Source: Actinacidiphila acidipaludis (lineage in GTDB: Bacteria > Actinomycetota > Actinomycetes > Streptomycetales > Streptomycetaceae). Taken from it: a stretch of 64,000 nt of DNA. Location: positions 1 to 64,000 of the forward strand of contig NZ_JAINZZ010000014.1 of assembly GCF_019890725.1 (NCBI RefSeq), in the 5' to 3' direction. Below are positions 62,035 through 64,000 of this stretch, piece after piece (position 1 is the first letter of the stretch; each line of letters starts with the position of its first letter). The notes beneath the pieces were generated by a model, which made no database searches, was not told the origin of the DNA, and saw only the letters and a list, made by a program, of their open reading frames with translations. The position numbers and the translations under genes were made by a program.

Positions 62035-64000
62035 ATGAGCCGTCGTTCGACCGGGGTGGGGTCCGCGTGGGCGGAGGTCCAGCGTCAGCAGCAGCGCCAG
62101 GCGGAGGCGCAGCACCGGGCGCGGGTGCAGCAGCAGCGGGAGGCGGAGCGGCAGCAGCGCGCGGCCGAGCGCGCCCTGGCCCGCAGCCGCCGCGAGCAGC
62201 AGGCGGAGTACCGCGCTCGCCGGGAGGAGGACGCCCGCCGCCGTAGCGGTGAACTCGACGACCGGATGGCCGAGTTGGCGAACCTGCTGCGTACGGGATG
62301 CGCGGTCCCCGCGTTGACGCCCGCGGACCTGTTCACGCCGGAGGACCTGGAGCCGTTCGCGCCGGGCTCGCTCGCCGAGCCGATACCGGCGCCCCGGCCG
62401 GAGCAGTACATGCCGCGGCAGCCCGCCGGTTGGGGCAGCCGCAGGGCGCAGGAGCAGGCCGCGCAGGCGCGGTACGCGAGCGACCTGCGGGCCGCGGAGG
62501 CGGCCGAGGCGCAGCGCAGACGCCAACTGGCCGCCTACCAGGAGCAGTACCGCCACTGGGCCGCGCGGCGGATGGCGGAGATCCAGCAGCACAACGCGGG
62601 TGTACGGGAGTTGCTCGACGCGGTGGGCCGCGGAGAGCCCGACGCGGTACAGGAGTACATCACCGCGGTCCTGTACGCCTCGCGGGCGTGGCCGCAGGGT
62701 CTGCCGCGGCAGGTGTCGGCGTCCTTCGAGGGGCCGGAGCGGCGGCTGGTGCTCAACTGGGAGCTGCCGGGGCCGGGGATCGTCCCGGAGGCCGCCCTGG
62801 TGCGGTACATGCCCGGTGCCGATCGGGACAAGGAAGTGGCGCGGCCGGTGGCCGAGCGCCGGGCGGCCTACCGGGACGTGCTGGCGCAGTGCGTGCTGCT
62901 GGTGCTGCGGGAGGTGTTCGGCGCCGATCCGTCCGGGCTGCTGGAGTCGGTGGCGCTCAACGGCTTCGTGGACGAGACCGATCCGGCGACCGGGCACCGC
63001 ACCCAGGTCTTCCTGGCCTCGGTGCTGGTGACCCGGCAGGACTTCACCGCGCTCAACCTGTCCCAGGTGAACGCGGTGGACTGCCTGGAGCAGGCGCTGG
63101 CAGGGCAGTTGTCACCGCGGCCGGACAAACGGGCGGCGGTGGCGCCCGCGCGGCTGCCGGGCGCGGCCGGGCGGCAGGTCGCCTCGCAGGGCGGGGACGA
63201 GGAGCCGGACCTGCTGACGATGGATCCGCTGGAGTTCGAGGAGCTGGTCGCCGAGCTGTTCCGGGCGATGGGCATGCAGGCGGTCACCACCGTGCGTTCC
63301 GGCGACGGCGGCGTCGACGTGGACGCGCTGGACCCCGACCCGATCCGCGGCGGCACGATCGTGGTGCAGGTCAAGCGATACCGCAACACGGTCTCGCCGA
63401 GCGCCGTGCGCGACCTCTTCGGCACCGTGCAGAGCATCGGCGCCAACAAGGGCGTCCTGATCACCACGTCGGGGTTCGGTCCGACGTCCCACACCTTCGC
63501 GCACGGCAAACCGCTGACCCTGGTGTCGGGGACCGATCTGGTCGAGCTGCTGCACCAGCACGGGCTGCGCGGGCGCCTGGGACCGCGCACGGCCTCCCCC
63601 GCCGCGTCCTCCCCGGCCGGCCCGGACGACGAGCCCGACGCGAGCGTGCTCGGGCTCAGGTGGGACGGAGAGGTGGTGCTGGACGTGTGCGCTGTGGTGT
63701 GCCGCGGCGGCCGGGCGCTGGACGACGACCGCTTCGTCTTCTACAACAACCCGCGCACGCCGGACGGCACCGTGCGGATGATGCCGGGGCTGGGCGAGGA
63801 CAAGGCCGCGATCTGGGTGGACTTCGACCGGCTGCCCGCCGAGGCCGACCGGGTGGTGCTGGTCGCCGCGGTCGACCCGGAGGCGAACCCGGACGCCGAT
63901 CTGACGGGCTTCACGAACGCCCGTATCCGGCTGACCGACCCCACCGGCCGGGAGGCGGACCGTCTGGAGGTGTCCGACGGCCGCCCGGGCGAGACGGCCC
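62035..64000 (+). CDS. Coiled coil - Mrr-type nuclease - TerD fusion (3' end outside window)
   Basis: An open reading frame from ATG 62035 runs off the window at codon 656. Order: a Gln/Arg/Glu-rich coiled coil (about 15-75), a helical region of unknown fold including a second QRRRQLAAYQEQYR-type stretch (to about 385), an Mrr_cat restriction-endonuclease-like domain (about 390-500; FEELVAELFRAMGMQA, GDGGVDVDA with Asp428, VVQVKRY giving QxK at 445-447) and a TerD domain from about 540 (LRWDGEVVLDVCAVVCRGG, FVFYNNPRTPDGTVRM). The nuclease active site looks intact. TerD domains bind calcium and act in stress/phage-response systems; joining them to a nuclease suggests damage-triggered DNA cleavage, which is inference. 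AGGAAG lies upstream. Confidence 0.88.
   Translation, partial: MSRRSTGVGSAWAEVQRQQQRQAEAQHRARVQQQREAERQQRAAERALARSRREQQAEYRARREEDARRRSGELDDRMAELANLLRTGCAVPALTPADLFTPEDLEPFAPGSLAEPIPAPRPEQYMPRQPAGWGSRRAQEQAAQARYASDLRAAEAAEAQRRRQLAAYQEQYRHWAARRMAEIQQHNAGVRELLDAVGRGEPDAVQEYITAVLYASRAWPQGLPRQVSASFEGPERRLVLNWELPGPGIVPEAALVRYMPGADRDKEVARPVAERRAAYRDVLAQCVLLVLREVFGADPSGLLESVALNGFVDETDPATGHRTQVFLASVLVTRQDFTALNLSQVNAVDCLEQALAGQLSPRPDKRAAVAPARLPGAAGRQVASQGGDEEPDLLTMDPLEFEELVAELFRAMGMQAVTTVRSGDGGVDVDALDPDPIRGGTIVVQVKRYRNTVSPSAVRDLFGTVQSIGANKGVLITTSGFGPTSHTFAHGKPLTLVSGTDLVELLHQHGLRGRLGPRTASPAASSPAGPDDEPDASVLGLRWDGEVVLDVCAVVCRGGRALDDDRFVFYNNPRTPDGTVRMMPGLGEDKAAIWVDFDRLPAEADRVVLVAAVDPEANPDADLTGFTNARIRLTDPTGREADRLEVSDGRPGETA

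Overview
The window is high-GC actinobacterial DNA, almost certainly from Streptomyces or a close relative. The evidence is the strong G/C bias at third codon positions, GTG/TTG starts behind GGAGG-type ribosome sites, a long chaplin with a sortase motif, an AfsR-like SARP regulator, a SpoIIE-type phosphatase with a HATPase domain, and many Sec/Tat-exported hydrolases. I see no rRNA, tRNA, CRISPR array, prophage or insertion sequence. It reads as chromosomal and mostly accessory/secretome-rich rather than a mobile island.

Layout. 0-8.4 kb: an MFS exporter, a small conserved-looking ORF with two good starts, a secreted repeat protein divergent from a 971-aa AfsR-type regulator, a DUF5133-like protein, a CYTH-like protein and a two-domain, sortase-anchored chaplin. 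8.4-16.3 kb: a single-gene ABC exporter, phosphoglucomutase, a DHA2 drug exporter, and an MFS-MarR operon preceded by a clear palindromic operator. 16.3-30 kb: DinB protein, a 1422-residue modular GH87-like alpha-1,3-glucanase, a FUSC-type membrane protein, an aldehyde dehydrogenase, a secreted GATase-like protein, a PAS-GAF-SpoIIE-HATPase phosphatase and a membrane-anchored secreted protein. 30-38.4 kb: a proline-rich peptide, a peptidoglycan-binding membrane protein, a GH127-like beta-L-arabinofuranosidase with three near-identical CBM13-like units, a NYN-domain protein, two GNAT acetyltransferases and an Ada-AlkA DNA-repair fusion.

38.6-44 kb holds a compact carbohydrate locus: a ROK regulator divergent from Gfo/Idh - TIM barrel - TIM barrel - Gfo/Idh, with three helically phased CCGAAA boxes in the shared promoter. 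44-49.7 kb is another secreted block: a beta-helix protein with ricin-type modules, a GH18 chitinase with a paired TGGTCCAGACCA operator, and a sedolisin-type S53 protease. Together with the GH87-like enzyme these could attack fungal cell walls (alpha-glucan, chitin, protein); that is inference.

49.9-64 kb: an ABC-2 permease translationally coupled to an unusual single polypeptide joining a secreted alpha/beta-hydrolase to an ABC ATPase; a hypothetical protein; an aldo/keto reductase; an Rpf-LysM-M23 cell-wall hydrolase; a translationally coupled LLM flavoprotein - metallo-beta-lactamase-fold hydrolase - inositol-phosphate synthase operon; a D,D-carboxypeptidase; and, running off the end, a coiled-coil - Mrr nuclease - TerD fusion that is the best candidate here for an under-described stress/defence protein. 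Most convergent gene pairs are separated by strong perfect hairpins, which I list individually.
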